DNA from: Peltaster fructicola
Lineage: Eukaryota; Ascomycota; Dothideomycetes
Direction of reading: 5' to 3'
Length of the DNA: 64,000 bases
Assembly (NCBI GenBank): GCA_001592805.2
Contig: CP051142.1
Coordinates: 1,922,001 to 1,986,000, forward strand
The position numbers and the translations under genes were made by a program. Positions 45,280 through 56,510 of the stretch are shown in pieces. The notes beneath the pieces are model-generated. The model ran no database searches. It was not told the origin of the DNA and worked only from the letters and a program-made list of their open reading frames with translations. Position 1 is the first letter of the stretch. Every line of letters begins with the position of its first letter.

Positions 45280-46839
45280 ATGGCTATCACAGAAGATGCT
45301 TCACAACTGACCCAAGAGGATCTTCCTGAGCTTCTCAAGAACGACACAAGCGTCAAAGTCGGTGGTACAGACATCGATGGCATCATACGTGGTAAACTCA
45401 TGTCGAAGAAGAAGTTCCTATCCGTGGCCAAGTCAGGGTTCGGCTTCTGTTCTGTTATCTTTGGATGGGACATGCACGATCAGACATACTTCAAGGAGCT
45501 CAAAGTGTCGAACAAGGAGAATGGATACAGAGATCTGGTCGCAGAGATCGATCTCAAGACATATAGGCGCATTCCCTGGGAGAACAATGTTCCGTTCTTC
45601 TTGTGCAGCTTCCGCGAACCAGAAGGACAACCACTGAGCGCCTGTCCGAGAAGTCTGCTGGAAGTTGCAAGTAAGAGGTTTGAGGACACAGGAATCACAG
45701 CACTAGCAGGAGGTGAGTGCCCTGTTCCGTCAAGTTCAGTGGTCTGACATGACCAGTACCTATCATGGCCAGATGAACATGTGCTAATGAGGACTTCCCT
45801 TCATAGCTGAGTACGAGTTCTACCAATTCCGCGCACCTGCACAAACACAGATTTCGAGCGAGCGAAACTCTTCTGCAACCGCGACGTTCTTGCGGGACAA
45901 TCCCGTCAACAGCTTGCCAGCACTCGAAGAGGGTATGTTTGGCTATTCGCTCACACGACCTGGACACAATCAAGACTACTTCTACAGCATATTCGAAGCT
46001 AGTAATCAGTTCAGAGTTCCGATAGAAGGTTGGCATACAGAATCTGGTCCCGGTGTGTACGAGGCGGCATTGGAGTTTGGCGAGATCAAAGAGATGGCAG
46101 ATAGAGCGGCGCTCTTCAAGCTTCTTGTCAAGAACATAGGCTCGAAGTTTGGAATCACACCCTGCTTCATGGCAAAGCCGCGAGAAGGTCTTCCTGGCAA
46201 CAGCGGTCACGTCCATGTCTCGCTCAGTGATAAGGACGGTAAAACCTGTTTGCGCGAGAAGAGGTTGACAAGGACGCGGAGTGGTCAGACCTAGCAGGAC
46301 TATCAGATATGGGACGACACTTCCTGGCTGGTCTACTCGAAGGACTTCCAGATGTCATGCCAATTGTAGCACCTACCATCAACAGCTACAAACGACTGGT
46401 CGAGAACTTCTGGGCACCTGTGACAGTATCCTGGGGTCTTGAGCATCGTGCGGCATCCATCAGACTCATTGCACCGCCAACCTCAAGCGCGAAAGCAACA
46501 AGATTCGAGGTACGAGTTCCAGGTGCAGACACCAATGCCTACCTGGTGCTTGCGATGATCCTAGCACTTGGCTGGCGAGGGATCGAAAAGAAGCTTGCCA
46601 TCAAGATTCCACCGCTAGGCAAGGGTGAGGATGTCGGTGGAAGTGCCGACAAAGGTGAGAGATTGGCGAAGAGTCTCAAGGAGGCTACAGAACGATTCAA
46701 GCGACCCGGCAGTATTGCTAGAGAGGTATTCGGCGACGACTTCGTCGACCATTTCGCAGGGACGAGAGAGCATGAGATCAGACTGTGGGATGAGGCTGTG
46801 ACAGACTGGGAGGTGCGACGGTATATCGAAACAGTGTGA
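45280..46839 (+). CDS. glutamine-synthetase-like enzyme (type I fold, FluG C-terminal type), one-base frame break
   Basis: Two exons, 45280-45712 and 45807-46839. The frame is open except near 46241-46244, where a run of four A is one base short of the expected DKDGKNLFAREEVDKD. The sum of exons (1,466 nt) is one below a multiple of three; one restored base gives 488 residues. GS motifs are present: AEYEFYQF (metal-binding Glu region), GWHTESGPGVYEAAL, GNSGHVHVSLSD, and WGLEHRAASIRLI, the equivalent of the NRxxAIR motif. Such proteins ligate an amine to glutamate or act as in FluG, which has a C-terminal GS-like domain. True glutamine synthesis is unproven. A Zn2Cys6 regulator gene follows on the same strand 628 bp downstream. 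Confidence 0.85.
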
Positions 46840-47466
46840 GCTTCGCAGGCATCTTCAGGTCCATTTGCGAGTCCACTACCAGCCCGAGTTGCACGGTATT
46901 CCTTGTCATTGGGTGGGTACAGTCGTCCTACTGCTCCTTGCAAGCGTTTCGCGTCTAGAGGGTTATGTTGAGATACTATGTCAATGAATGCCAATGGGAG
47001 AGTAGTAATCACAGTTCCTCTATCCGGATACTGATCCATGCACGGCTGCTAAGGGCAAGACAATGAGGCCTCGTGAAACGAGCCAATAAGCATCGACCGG
47101 GCAAAAGAATGCCCAGGTCGTCGAGTTTGAGGCTCTGCAGCTCAAGCGAATACGATAGAAGGGGTCATCCACTCTCGTTCTTCACGAACAGCAGCCAGCA
47201 TATCATGCCAGTCCTCCCCGATGCTCACGGTCACAGTCCATCGAATCTCGATGCAATCGTCATCATCTACGGCTTGTAAGTCAGCCATGCGATCCTTTCG
47301 AAGTCTGCATCTGTGGTAGCTATTTTCATATTTGAACAGCGCGATCTCCCACCTTGAGGTAGCTATGTGATCTTTCTTCCACTATCTCTCTTCGCGACAA
47401 CAAACAGCTTTATGACATCCGCCTCGCTCACTGGAACGTGGGTCTAGCGAGCGATAGATCTCACCA
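46840..47466. other. intergenic region between the GS-like gene and the Zn2Cys6 gene
   Basis: 627 bp; it should contain the promoter of the Zn2Cys6 gene. I see no coding exon or strong motif. Confidence 0.45.
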
Positions 47467-48978
47467 ATGCGTCCGGGCGACGCGGATTCCAGCTCCGACT
47501 GTGAGCGATCCGGCAAAGCGTTCGTCTCTCGGCGAGCACACAAAAGTCGAGGGAGGATGCTCAAGTTGCAAGAAGCGAAGACAGAAGGTATGACAGTCTC
47601 GTCCTCTAAAGGTCGAGATGGAGCTGATGAGTGTCAGTGCGACGAGATCAAGCCGAGCTGCAGCCGATGTCAGCGACTTGGCGCCAACTGTGAGTATGCG
47701 GCGCCCAGGAGACGGCCAGTCGTTGTCGCTGCTCCCACGGACACAAGCTCATCAGATGAGCTGGTCACAACAACAGCGACGACTCCAACGACCGATATGA
47801 CAGCGCCGTCACCCTCTGTGTATTCATGCTCAGCGCGCCCGCTTGTCGATCTGATCTTCATGAGCGCTATGGACCTGCCCAACAGCTTCAAGCCACATTC
47901 TATATCACGAAATCTACATGCCTGGCTGAACACCGGCTTTGTCAAGTTTGAAGCATTTGGAGACGAGGTGGCACAGCTATATTATCGAAAGGAGTGCATT
48001 CGTATGGCTCTAGGAGTGAGTGTCAAGGAATGTTGCAAGCCAAGTGCTGACAATGAAGCGTCCGTATCTTCTGCACGTACTAATGGCCTTGGCCGCACTA
48101 CAACGTCGGACACTGTGCACATCGGAAAGCCTGATACCTGGGATTGAAGAGGTCACTTACTGGCAGCGAGGACTAAAGCTTTTCCAACAACGTCTGACAG
48201 GGCCAACGGATTGTACAGACGCCGATGCACTTCTAGCCACTGCGGCGTTCATCAATGGCTGTTCTTTCGCCTTCATATGTACAACTGATCCTGCTGAATC
48301 TTGGCCTAACAAAGTCCGGCCAGACTCACTTGGTTGGTTACGAGTACTGTGAGTTCTCAGCGAGCAATGCTTTTCAATGACTGACCGCCGACCAGACCGG
48401 GCCCTAGCTTGTTCTTGAAGCAAGGGAAACATCTCTTCAAGGAGCGTGTTCCTGGCTCACGTGACTCAGGTGCAGCTTTGGCCGACCATTTGATGAATGT
48501 TCAGTCGTTCAAAAAGCCCGGCATAGAGGATATACCAGGATGCTTCGTTGACCTGTTCGAATTGACACCACAGTCGACTCTACACAACCATCCATACCAC
48601 GCGATGGTACGCGTTATTGCGCCATATCTACAGATCATCCGTGATACACAAGTCCCAGATGCCGGGATATATTTCGCCTTCATGGGAAATCTGACACCAC
48701 AGTATTCAGAGCTTTTGCACCAGCGAGACGACCGTGCACTGCTACTCCTCTGCTATTGGTATGCTATCTTGCATTCATACAACATCTGGTGGAGTACAGT
48801 AAGAGCCACGGTAGAATGCCAGGCAATCTGCATGTATCTTGAGACAACAAAGGACTACAGGATACGAGAACTACTGGAGTATCCTGCGGACCTCTGTGGT
48901 TACAAACTCATGTCGCAAGTACCACTCGAAAAAGGACCTATGGCGGTGGCTTTGCCGGATACATGTGCCGTGATGTGA
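47467..48978 (+). CDS. Zn2Cys6 (zinc binuclear cluster) fungal regulator, one-base frame break before the zinc cluster
   Basis: Four exons fit: 47467-47587, 47638-48015, 48059-48348 and 48396-48978. The zinc cluster is CSSCKKRRQK, an intron, then CDEIKPSCSRCQRLGANC, a typical CxxC-x6-C ... CxxC pattern. The N-terminal frame reads RRAHKSRG and then slips. The canonical family motif HxKSRGGCxxCK is recovered if one G in 47551-47553 is extra. The exon total of 1,372 nt is one above a multiple of three, giving 456 residues after correction. Downstream the middle region has GRPYLLHVLMALAALQ, as in fungal transcription factors with the MHR. The protein should be a nuclear DNA-binding regulator; targets are unknown. 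It is tail-to-tail with MED1, 8 bp between stops. Confidence 0.85.
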
Positions 48979-48986
48979 AGAGGTTA

Positions 48987-50930
48987 CTATGGCATCTTAC
49001 GAGCTCGAAGCCACTCTAGCCACACACCAAGATCGCCGCACAAGTTGAGAGCTTCAGTAGCATTACTGAACTGTGCGTCAACGACTTGCAGCTCACCATT
49101 GGACAACACCTGCACATCTGCATTGTGCAATGTGCCGTCGGCGAGGGCAAACGTGAGTGCCAGGGTGGGTTGTGGCGCCAGCACCAGGACGACCTCGATG
49201 GCAAGCTCATTCGAGACCACCCCATCGCCTGCAAGTAAGGAAGCTAGCAGGCTGGTATTCTTTGGCCTGTCCTCGATTCGAGGAGACAGCGATGAAACGA
49301 GTCTGAGCTGTTGCAAGAGCAGAGAATTGATACCGAGCCATTGGCGAAGCACTGGCAGGAGCTCCACAATCTGGCGAGGATGCGAGAAAGGGAGCTCTTC
49401 GAGTCGGTACCCAAGCTCATGTTTGACGACATTGATCTTGTAGGTGTGCTTGACATCGACAGAGCCAGAAGCAGTACGTCGAAGCACTTGTGCATGCGTT
49501 GTGAAGAGGTTACCTGCTACGCCAGACGGCGCGTCAAGGAGCATGGCGATATAAGATGGCAGCTGGTAGACTTGCGGTATGGTGCTCTGCACGGCAGTAT
49601 GCAAATTGGCTGCAATTTGCCAAGGCAAGACAAGAGGCGGATCAAACTTTGCAACAAAGCGGATATCAGGCAGCGGATGTGCTGGGTCGTCAGACATTGA
49701 GTTACCATCTGTGTCCGGTAGGATGTATGTTGGTGGAGGATCCGTCCACGGTATGCTCGTTGCTTCAGCAGAGAGCTGCAAAGGTTCAGGGAGCCAAGCA
49801 TCTGTGATACGTATGGGAGGGAAGAGTTCTGAAGAACAATGCTCGGTCTCGATCCAGATCTTGTGGTTCAGTGACTTGTCCGAAGATTCGCCATTCTTGT
49901 TGGCTCCCTCATTCCGATATGTCAGAGATAAGCCCGTTCGTCCATCTTCGTGTATAGCGGGACGTCCACTGCCTTTGTTGGTAACTTGTGCCTCTGCACG
50001 ACCTCGTCGATCGTCGTGGTATAGCTTCGTTGCCAGGTCGAGTTCCTGATCGTACAAGCGCTTGAAGCTCGAATATAGACCGGCCAATGCACCAAAACAA
50101 CTAATCTTGGGAGTGCTGAGCCTATCAAGTCTCGCCAGGCGGTCCAGGTTAAAAGCGAACTGATCGAGAGACTTGTTCACCTGCGGCGCGTTCTTCTGAA
50201 GGCTAAGGTCGCTCAGAAGTATCGAGCCAGCTTGCTCAGCCTTACCGCTGGCGTTGGCCATGGTGTTGGAGAAGTCCACACGGACGTCTTTGGGAATGTG
50301 GTTTTGCAACTCGACCTCAACGACAAGTGTGTTGCCGGCTATGCCAATCGTCCTGTTGCCCACTCTACGTTCTCGTTCCTCTGCCCTAAGAGTCTCCCCG
50401 TCGATGTCGTTGGCGAGTCCAAGTCTCCTGGTCACGTGTAGGATACCTTCCTCGCCGACACGTCCTTTCGGCCTGCCAATTGTCTTTAGGATCTTCCTCA
50501 TCTTTGTGCGTCGCTCTTCATCCTCATTTCTCTTCAGCCCCGCGCTGATGGTCGTGCCAAGCTCTGACAACGTCTCTTTCATGCCGACCGCAAATGCAGG
50601 AGTAGGCATATTCAAGTGGTCCGGAGTACCAAGGTCGACTCCAAGACCTAGAGGCGTCGTGAAGCTGGCAGGCATCGGCGAGACTGTAGAGCCCTGCTGG
50701 CTCAGATTGAGCATCATAGGTGTCCCACCAACAGTCTTGCTTGAGTTCGAGCCATTTCCCAGCGGTGTCTTGCCTGACAGGTCCCTGCGCGTGGTCGCTG
50801 GTGAGGGAACGCTACGAGGCGCCGGTGAAGACAAGTTGTGTGCTCCGGGTGTAGATACGCTGTGTATGCCAGGCTTCTTAGACGCTGGACTAGGCACAGC
50901 AGCGAGCTGTGATGGCGTTGGTGTTGACAT
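48987..50930 (-). CDS. MED1: Mediator subunit 1 (Med1)
   Basis: Single exon, 647 residues. A low-complexity Ser/Pro/Thr N-terminus of about 110 residues is followed by the Med1 domain: MKETLSELGTTISAGLKRNE, then LKTIGRPKGRVGEEGILHVT, and NTLVVEVELQNHIPKDVRVDF. The hallmark near the C-terminus is GYRLEELPFSHPRQIVELLP followed by LRQWLGINSLLLQQL. Med1 sits in the Mediator middle module and bridges activators to RNA polymerase II. Length agrees with other filamentous fungi. The gene is head-to-head with CSM1 and tail-to-tail with the Zn2Cys6 gene. Confidence 0.88.
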   Translation of the reverse strand: MSTPTPSQLAAVPSPASKKPGIHSVSTPGAHNLSSPAPRSVPSPATTRRDLSGKTPLGNGSNSSKTVGGTPMMLNLSQQGSTVSPMPASFTTPLGLGVDLGTPDHLNMPTPAFAVGMKETLSELGTTISAGLKRNEDEERRTKMRKILKTIGRPKGRVGEEGILHVTRRLGLANDIDGETLRAEERERRVGNRTIGIAGNTLVVEVELQNHIPKDVRVDFSNTMANASGKAEQAGSILLSDLSLQKNAPQVNKSLDQFAFNLDRLARLDRLSTPKISCFGALAGLYSSFKRLYDQELDLATKLYHDDRRGRAEAQVTNKGSGRPAIHEDGRTGLSLTYRNEGANKNGESSDKSLNHKIWIETEHCSSELFPPIRITDAWLPEPLQLSAEATSIPWTDPPPTYILPDTDGNSMSDDPAHPLPDIRFVAKFDPPLVLPWQIAANLHTAVQSTIPQVYQLPSYIAMLLDAPSGVAGNLFTTHAQVLRRTASGSVDVKHTYKINVVKHELGYRLEELPFSHPRQIVELLPVLRQWLGINSLLLQQLRLVSSLSPRIEDRPKNTSLLASLLAGDGVVSNELAIEVVLVLAPQPTLALTFALADGTLHNADVQVLSNGELQVVDAQFSNATEALNLCGDLGVWLEWLRARKMP

Positions 50931-51464
50931 GATGGTTTCTTGTCCTCTTGCAGATTTCAGTATAGTGCTTATCGACTGCTTCGTCCTCCTCGTGACAGCA
51001 CTCTCAGTCCAGGCATCACTCGAGTGATCGAGGATGGCTGCGCGCGTTGAGGAAGTGAGATGTGCTGCTGTTCGTGATTGAAAGTCGGGTCCGCTTCAAG
51101 AAGTGGTTGACCACACAGGAAAGTCACAAGTCCGTCCCAATGGCGACGCTTTGGCGACTCTATGGCCCCAGAAGCATCATACTACCTAGCAATCTTGACT
51201 ACGACGTTATGTTACCACGGACGGCCTGCTGTCCTTCAAATTTGAGTGACAATCAGCCGGCGAGAGGATGGACGAAGTATAGCAAAAGTGCGCTAGTGAT
51301 AGAGTCCATGTGGTCCGAGCTCTATTGTTTACGAACCACAACACAAGTTGCGCCAGCAGAACAACTCGATCGCGCAATCTATCAACGACCACAAGAATAG
51401 CAATACCCACAGCATCGCTCAGTATTCAATCTTGGAAGCATACTATACCATCGGCGACACCACA
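50931..51464. promoter_or_regulatory. divergent promoter between MED1 and CSM1
   Basis: 534 bp between outward-facing starts. I see no MCB box, TATA box or other motif that I would defend. Confidence 0.45.
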
Positions 51465-52860
51465 ATGCCTCTTCGAAAAGCCGCTGAGCGTGACGGAGCA
51501 GTTCTTAGTGAGGACGATCTAGCAAGTACAGACACACATCCTGTACCGAGGAAGAGCGTGAAGTCAACAGCGTCAGCAAAGACAGGCACAAAACGAAAAG
51601 TCCCGGCAAAGCAATCGCGTCACGTCCTTGCAGATCGCACCAACGTCCAGAGCAACGATGAAATTGACGAGATCGAAAAGCCGAAAGCGAAGCGCACAAA
51701 GACTTTGGAGACGAAGCAAAGGCCTGCGGAGGTCGAAGAGTCACTTCTTAAGGAGAATGCGATTCAGGAGACACAGCAGCCAGTCGATGAGCGAAGGAGT
51801 AATGAGTCTACAAAGGCATTACCCGCACGCGAACACACACCAGCCTATACGGCTCGCGCTGGCTCAGCAAGGCCGGCATATGTTTTAGATCGAGCGCGAT
51901 CGACCTCAATCCAGCCAGGCTACACTACGCGCGATCGTAGTGCCAGCGCAAGTGGCACGGAGCGTGGTAGAAGAGTTGGAGATGTTGAAACACGGCGACA
52001 ATTGACTGCAATGACCCGAGAGTGTGAGAACCTCAACCTCAAGAATCAGGCGCTGGAGGATCTTGTACGGGACAAGGCAGAAAGCAATTTCGACAGGCTG
52101 AAACGCGAGGCCGATCTCAAAACCAAGCAGGCGGACGAATTGATAGCTTCTCTCAAGAAGGAGCTTGCCACTCTGCGCAAGTCGTGGACCAGCACAGCCA
52201 GTGAGACTGGAAGCCTGCAGGAACAGCTATCCCAGGTCTCAGATGCTTACGAAGCGTCTCAACAGGAGAATGCCACGCTCAATCAAGAACTCACCGCCGC
52301 GAGACAGAGCCTGCAGGCTGTCGAGAACGAGAGGAAGTCCCTAGAGGCGAAACTCGTCGCTGCAAGACAGCAGCTTACCAGCGATTCCGAACCAAAGTCC
52401 AGCAGCCGCAGTATCGGTGTGAAGTCGACAGAAGCACAGCGGGAAGCCAAAATGAAAGAGAGCCTGTACACCGACCTGACAGGCCTGATTATCCGCGGCG
52501 TCAAGCAAAAAGATGGCGAAGACGAGTATGACTGCATCCAGACTGGTCGCAACGGAAGTAAGTTTTAGTCATACTCACATCATTGTGTACGCCCACTAAT
52601 TATCTGCAGCCCTTCATTTCCACCTCTCTGTCATGAATGAGAACGCCTCGACATCGAATCCGAAGACTCCAGGGCTCTCGTACGAGGATGCAGAGTTCTC
52701 CTACGAACCCTTCTTGGACGAGTCAAGAGACAAAGATCTGCTTGAGATCCTGCCAGATTACCTTAGTGAGGATATCTGCTTCACGAGGAATCATGCTGTC
52801 AAATTCTACTCGAAGGTAGTCGAGAGCATGACGAAGAAGATAGTGATAGAAGATGATTAG
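51465..52860 (+). CDS. CSM1: monopolin/kinetochore protein Csm1 (Pcs1)
   Basis: Two exons, 51465-52557 and 52610-52860, with a 52-nt intron, give 447 residues. The N-terminal half is basic and disordered (KRKVPAKQSRHVLADRTNV). A long coiled coil spans about residues 180-310 (heptads such as LKTKQADELIASLKKELATL). The C-terminal globular Csm1 domain reads LYTDLTGLIIRGVKQKDGED, LHFHLSV, then FSYEPFLDESRDKDLLEILP and DYLSEDICFTRNHAVKFYSK. In yeast Csm1 forms a V-shaped dimer with Lrs4 that clamps microtubule attachment sites; fission yeast Pcs1 prevents merotelic attachment. The chosen start at 51465 (ACAATGC) is the first ATG in frame. Confidence 0.9.
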
Positions 52861-53185
52861 AGCAGCATTCGTTGCGTATGAAGCTACGAGGGTTATGATC
52901 TTGTTGACGCAAATCCTATTGTTAGATGACGAGTGAAGATCCTCCATTGTAGGACGGACAGAGTTGAAGCTAGAGGTGGCTCCACAAACGCCATGACGAA
53001 CCAACCCTCATGCCAACGTGGAACGAACAACAGCACATATAGAAGCACACCGTCCTCGATTACGCCAAACTTTCACCCAGCCTGAGCCTTTCACATATCG
53101 CCAGCTATGTCTAGCACTTGCGCATGATCTCAATGTGGCACCGACATATGCCGAGCCTTCAATTCACCTTGCTGTTCACTCGGCA
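52861..53185. other. intergenic region between CSM1 and the LysM gene
   Basis: 325 bp. The LysM frame remains open upstream to about 53018 but without an ATG, so the part from 53018 to 53185 is probably its leader. No other feature seen. Confidence 0.4.
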
Positions 53186-55051
53186 ATGAGTGCAAGCAAT
53201 GCGCAGACTACCTCGAATCTGCGACCGCGCACTCGAAGGCTCATCTCTGGTCTCGACGAGGGTGACGAGGTAGATTTTGACCCAACGACAGCACCTACCA
53301 GACGAATAGCCTCTCCTGTACCCTCGCTGCTTGACCACAGATCAGCATCACCTATACCGCCGACACACTTACCTCGGCCGACCTCGAGCTATGACAGGAG
53401 GCTCGCAAATACGACAGACAGAGGAGAACGTGGAACTGGTGTGAGAGGCCTAGGACCAGACAGTTCTACATCGCTGGAACGACTATGGGGAACATCATGG
53501 ACTGCAATACAGGGCATAGCATCAGATCTGCTCGGGAGCAGCACTCACGATGGCCCTCCATTAGCGAAAGGCAAGGTACCAAGACCGAGAAGATCTGGCG
53601 AGCAGCTCAGTAAGCATAGAGCCACAGTAAGTGCACCTCCGATGACATGGGGACCACGGACACCAGGAGAGGCGCCCACGATCAATGATGTTGGTACTGG
53701 CACAAGAGAAGAGATGGAAGCAGCTCTAAGAGCTCGGAAAATGATAGACCTGCTCACTGCGCAGGATACGAGCTTTATAGACTCTCTTGGACGATACAAG
53801 CGGAGGACATCGGACGAGGCTGTAGCAGCTACAACTGAAGCCGATGAGCGGAACGCGAGAGACGCGTTGGTGTATTTGCATCATGTGCAGAAGGGTGACA
53901 CACTTGCTGGCATCACTCTGAGGTACAGCTGCACGGCAGAGGTGGTGCGGCGCACGAACCGAATGTGGCCGAACGACCCTGTTCAGAGCAGAACGACGAT
54001 ACTGCTCCCAGTAGACGCATGTGGCGTCAAAGGACGACGAGTCAGTGGACCAGAAGAGGTCGATCTTCTTGGTGATGAGAACGCACCAATACCAGCAGGA
54101 CTGGCGGAGACATCTTCATCTTCACTTCTGACCACGAATGGGGATGCGCAATCACGACATCGCTCAAATTCCAATGTGACAAGCACGACTGCAGGTCGCT
54201 CATCGTCCGTAGCTCGCTCGACTACAGCATCTGAGCCAGCATGGCAGCACGATTCATGGACGCTACTGCCAGGAACGACCAAGCCCACAGAAATTGTTCG
54301 TTTACTACGCCAAGCACTCGGCTACTTCCCACCTGCTCGAAGGAAGAGCCAGACATTCTCTGATATGGACTCCCCGAAAAGCTCATTTGATCGACCTCGG
54401 AGCCTCGTAGCAGAAGCACTCAATCGACCACCTGGCTCGCCCGTGCGCAAAAGTAAATCCGCCAGGCCTCCGTCTAACCGCAGGATGAGCAATGCTGGCA
54501 ACGGCTACTTTGGGTCGTCCATGGCTGGACCTGGCGGCGTCGGTACTATGGACAGAACCGTACGAGCTCCTGGTCCTGGCCAAGACAGTCTGAACGCATA
54601 CTTTGCCAAGCATTTGCCGGACGTAGCACCGCCTCGCAATCAGCATGCACTCTATCAACCTGATATGCCGCTATTCTCAGACGACATCACACCCACCCCA
54701 TCCGGGACATCAACGCCGAGTGCTAACAAGAATCTCGAGCACATGGGCAGTGCCATAGAGTCTTGGATGCGTAGAGTCGCGAGCAAAGCGAAGGAGGCAG
54801 CAACTCCAGCGGAGCGGCACAGAGCAGCACGAGCTAGTGTCGGAGCTCCTGGCAAAGGCGCTGGCGGCATTGGCGACTTGATCGAAATGACTGACGAGTT
54901 TGAGATCGGCATGGACGACGAAGCTGAAGCTGCTGAGGATGCTCGAGGTCGATCCGCTATAGTCGGCAGTGGGTCAAGTGCGACAGCGACAAGCCATGGT
55001 GTGGCGCCTATGAGGCAGAGAGGCATAATGAAGTCAGGCAAGGCTGATTGA
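53186..55051 (+). CDS. intracellular-type LysM domain protein
   Basis: Single exon, 621 residues from the first in-frame ATG (MSASNAQTTSNLRPRTRRL). One LysM domain lies near residues 230-280: YLHHVQKGDTLAGITLRYSC, then AEVVRRTNRMWPNDPVQSRT and ILLPVDACGVKG. The rest is disordered and rich in Ser/Thr/Pro and Arg, with acidic ends. The C-terminal IGDLIEMTDEFEIGMDD is a conserved-looking closing motif. There is no signal peptide and no transmembrane helix. This differs from secreted LysM effectors that bind chitin, and suggests a cytosolic or nuclear role, perhaps as in eukaryotic LysM/TLDc-like proteins. Function unknown. Convergent with glutamate 5-kinase. Confidence 0.82.
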   Translation: MSASNAQTTSNLRPRTRRLISGLDEGDEVDFDPTTAPTRRIASPVPSLLDHRSASPIPPTHLPRPTSSYDRRLANTTDRGERGTGVRGLGPDSSTSLERLWGTSWTAIQGIASDLLGSSTHDGPPLAKGKVPRPRRSGEQLSKHRATVSAPPMTWGPRTPGEAPTINDVGTGTREEMEAALRARKMIDLLTAQDTSFIDSLGRYKRRTSDEAVAATTEADERNARDALVYLHHVQKGDTLAGITLRYSCTAEVVRRTNRMWPNDPVQSRTTILLPVDACGVKGRRVSGPEEVDLLGDENAPIPAGLAETSSSSLLTTNGDAQSRHRSNSNVTSTTAGRSSSVARSTTASEPAWQHDSWTLLPGTTKPTEIVRLLRQALGYFPPARRKSQTFSDMDSPKSSFDRPRSLVAEALNRPPGSPVRKSKSARPPSNRRMSNAGNGYFGSSMAGPGGVGTMDRTVRAPGPGQDSLNAYFAKHLPDVAPPRNQHALYQPDMPLFSDDITPTPSGTSTPSANKNLEHMGSAIESWMRRVASKAKEAATPAERHRAARASVGAPGKGAGGIGDLIEMTDEFEIGMDDEAEAAEDARGRSAIVGSGSSATATSHGVAPMRQRGIMKSGKAD

Positions 55052-55115
55052 GCATTGGATATCGACGTATAAAAATTTACGCACCGCAGCTATTTCTAAG
55101 TCTCTACATATGAGC

Positions 55116-56510
55116 TCAGCCTTCCCATGCTGATCCGTCGGTCCGGCAGGGGTGTCGTTGGTCGTGATTCTGGCTTTTGAATAGTCCGACATTCTCACGC
55201 AGTGCGACATACTCTGAATCAGCATATCCCAGTATCTCTGAGATCTTATCACTCTGAACACTCTTGATGCGCTTGATCTCCGCGGCAGAGTAATTCACGA
55301 GTGCTCGGCCGATCTCCTCTGCTTCGCTCAATGGTGCGTCTCGTGACGGCAGGACTGAGATTCGTGCGCACTCGTGCTGGTGGAAGTCGCCTACCACGTC
55401 TATTACGCCGACGGGAAGCAGGCCTGCCTTCCTCGAGAGCGCGTTGGAGGCGCCATTGTCGATGTAAATCGTGCCGTGCGGAGCAAGTCCATGTAAGAGC
55501 CAGAAGTGTCTGTCCCGAATAGGGTGTAGATCCGGTAGGAAGCGTGTGTGCAACGGAGGCGCTGGCAACTCTCGTGCTGGTATGGCCACACCGTCGAGAT
55601 CCGTAGACGAGACATCCTGTGAGGCTTGCTCGCCATTCGCAAGCTTCTTAGGAGTGGAAGGTGCGGATAGCTCAAGACTTCCTTCCATGCTCCGCTGTGC
55701 TGCTTTCTGAGCCTCTGCATAGCGAACAATGCTTGCAATGTTGCCTGGCTTACTGCTCTTCGTGATGACCGTGGTCACACCTGCTGCTGTCGCCAATCGA
55801 GCTGCAACGATCTTAGTGCCCATGCCGCCTGTACCTAGACTCGAGCCAGCACTGGACACGTCTGCCGTTATGTCTGCAATATCCTCGACGACTTCAATTG
55901 GCTTGGCATCGGGATTTGTCCTAGGATTCTTGTCATACAAACAGTCCACATCTGTCATCAGGAACAGATAATCGGCCTGTACCATACCAGCAGTGATCGC
56001 AGACAGTGTATCGTTGTCGCCAAACTTGATCTCTTGCACCGATAGCGTATCGTTCTCGTTTACAATCGGTATTACGCCCATGTTCAACAAGGCAACGAAG
56101 GTGTTCTGTGCGTTGATATATTGCGTGCGGTCGGCAATATCGTTTCGAGTGAGGAGAATCTGGGCGACCGGCTGGCGGAGATGGGCAAAAAGCTGATCCC
56201 ACATGGCCATGAGCTTGCATTGTCCAATTGCTGCAAGTGCCTGGACTTGTGGGAGGTGCTTAGGACGGCGTGGTAGGTCCATCTGCCTGAGAGCAAGCCC
56301 AATGGCTCCGGAAGAGCATATGACGACTCGGTGGCCATCATGATGTAGGCTCACCGCGGTCTCGACGATGGTCGACAGGGTGGAGAGTAGAGGCTCATGG
56401 CTCTTCTCATCGACGATGGAAGATGTTCCTGTACGCTGTCAGTCAGCGCCAGAGGAGTGTCGGAGAGGGCGTCTACCAAGCTTGATAACGATAGTAAGAT
56501 GCTTCTTCAT
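55116..56510 (-). CDS. PRO1: glutamate 5-kinase (Pro1)
   Basis: Two exons, 56510-56477 and 56428-55116, with a 48-nt intron, give 448 residues. The amino-acid-kinase fold is clear: MKKHLTIVIKLGTSSIVDE, then VICSSGAIGLAL, IPIVNENDTLSV, DNDTLSAITAGMV, GTGGMGTKIVAA and ITKSSKPGNIASI. A PUA-like C-terminal domain contains GTIYIDNGASNALSRKAGLL. The enzyme phosphorylates L-glutamate with ATP in the first step of proline synthesis and is usually inhibited by proline. The start codon is chosen because the 12-residue first exon completes the GTSS phosphate-binding loop. Location is cytosolic. Confidence 0.94.

Noticed and set aside
41246-48978. Idea that the dioxygenase, GS-like enzyme and Zn2Cys6 regulator form a metabolite gene cluster
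   Set aside because: They are separated by housekeeping mitochondrial genes, and no backbone enzyme, transporter or tailoring set is present.
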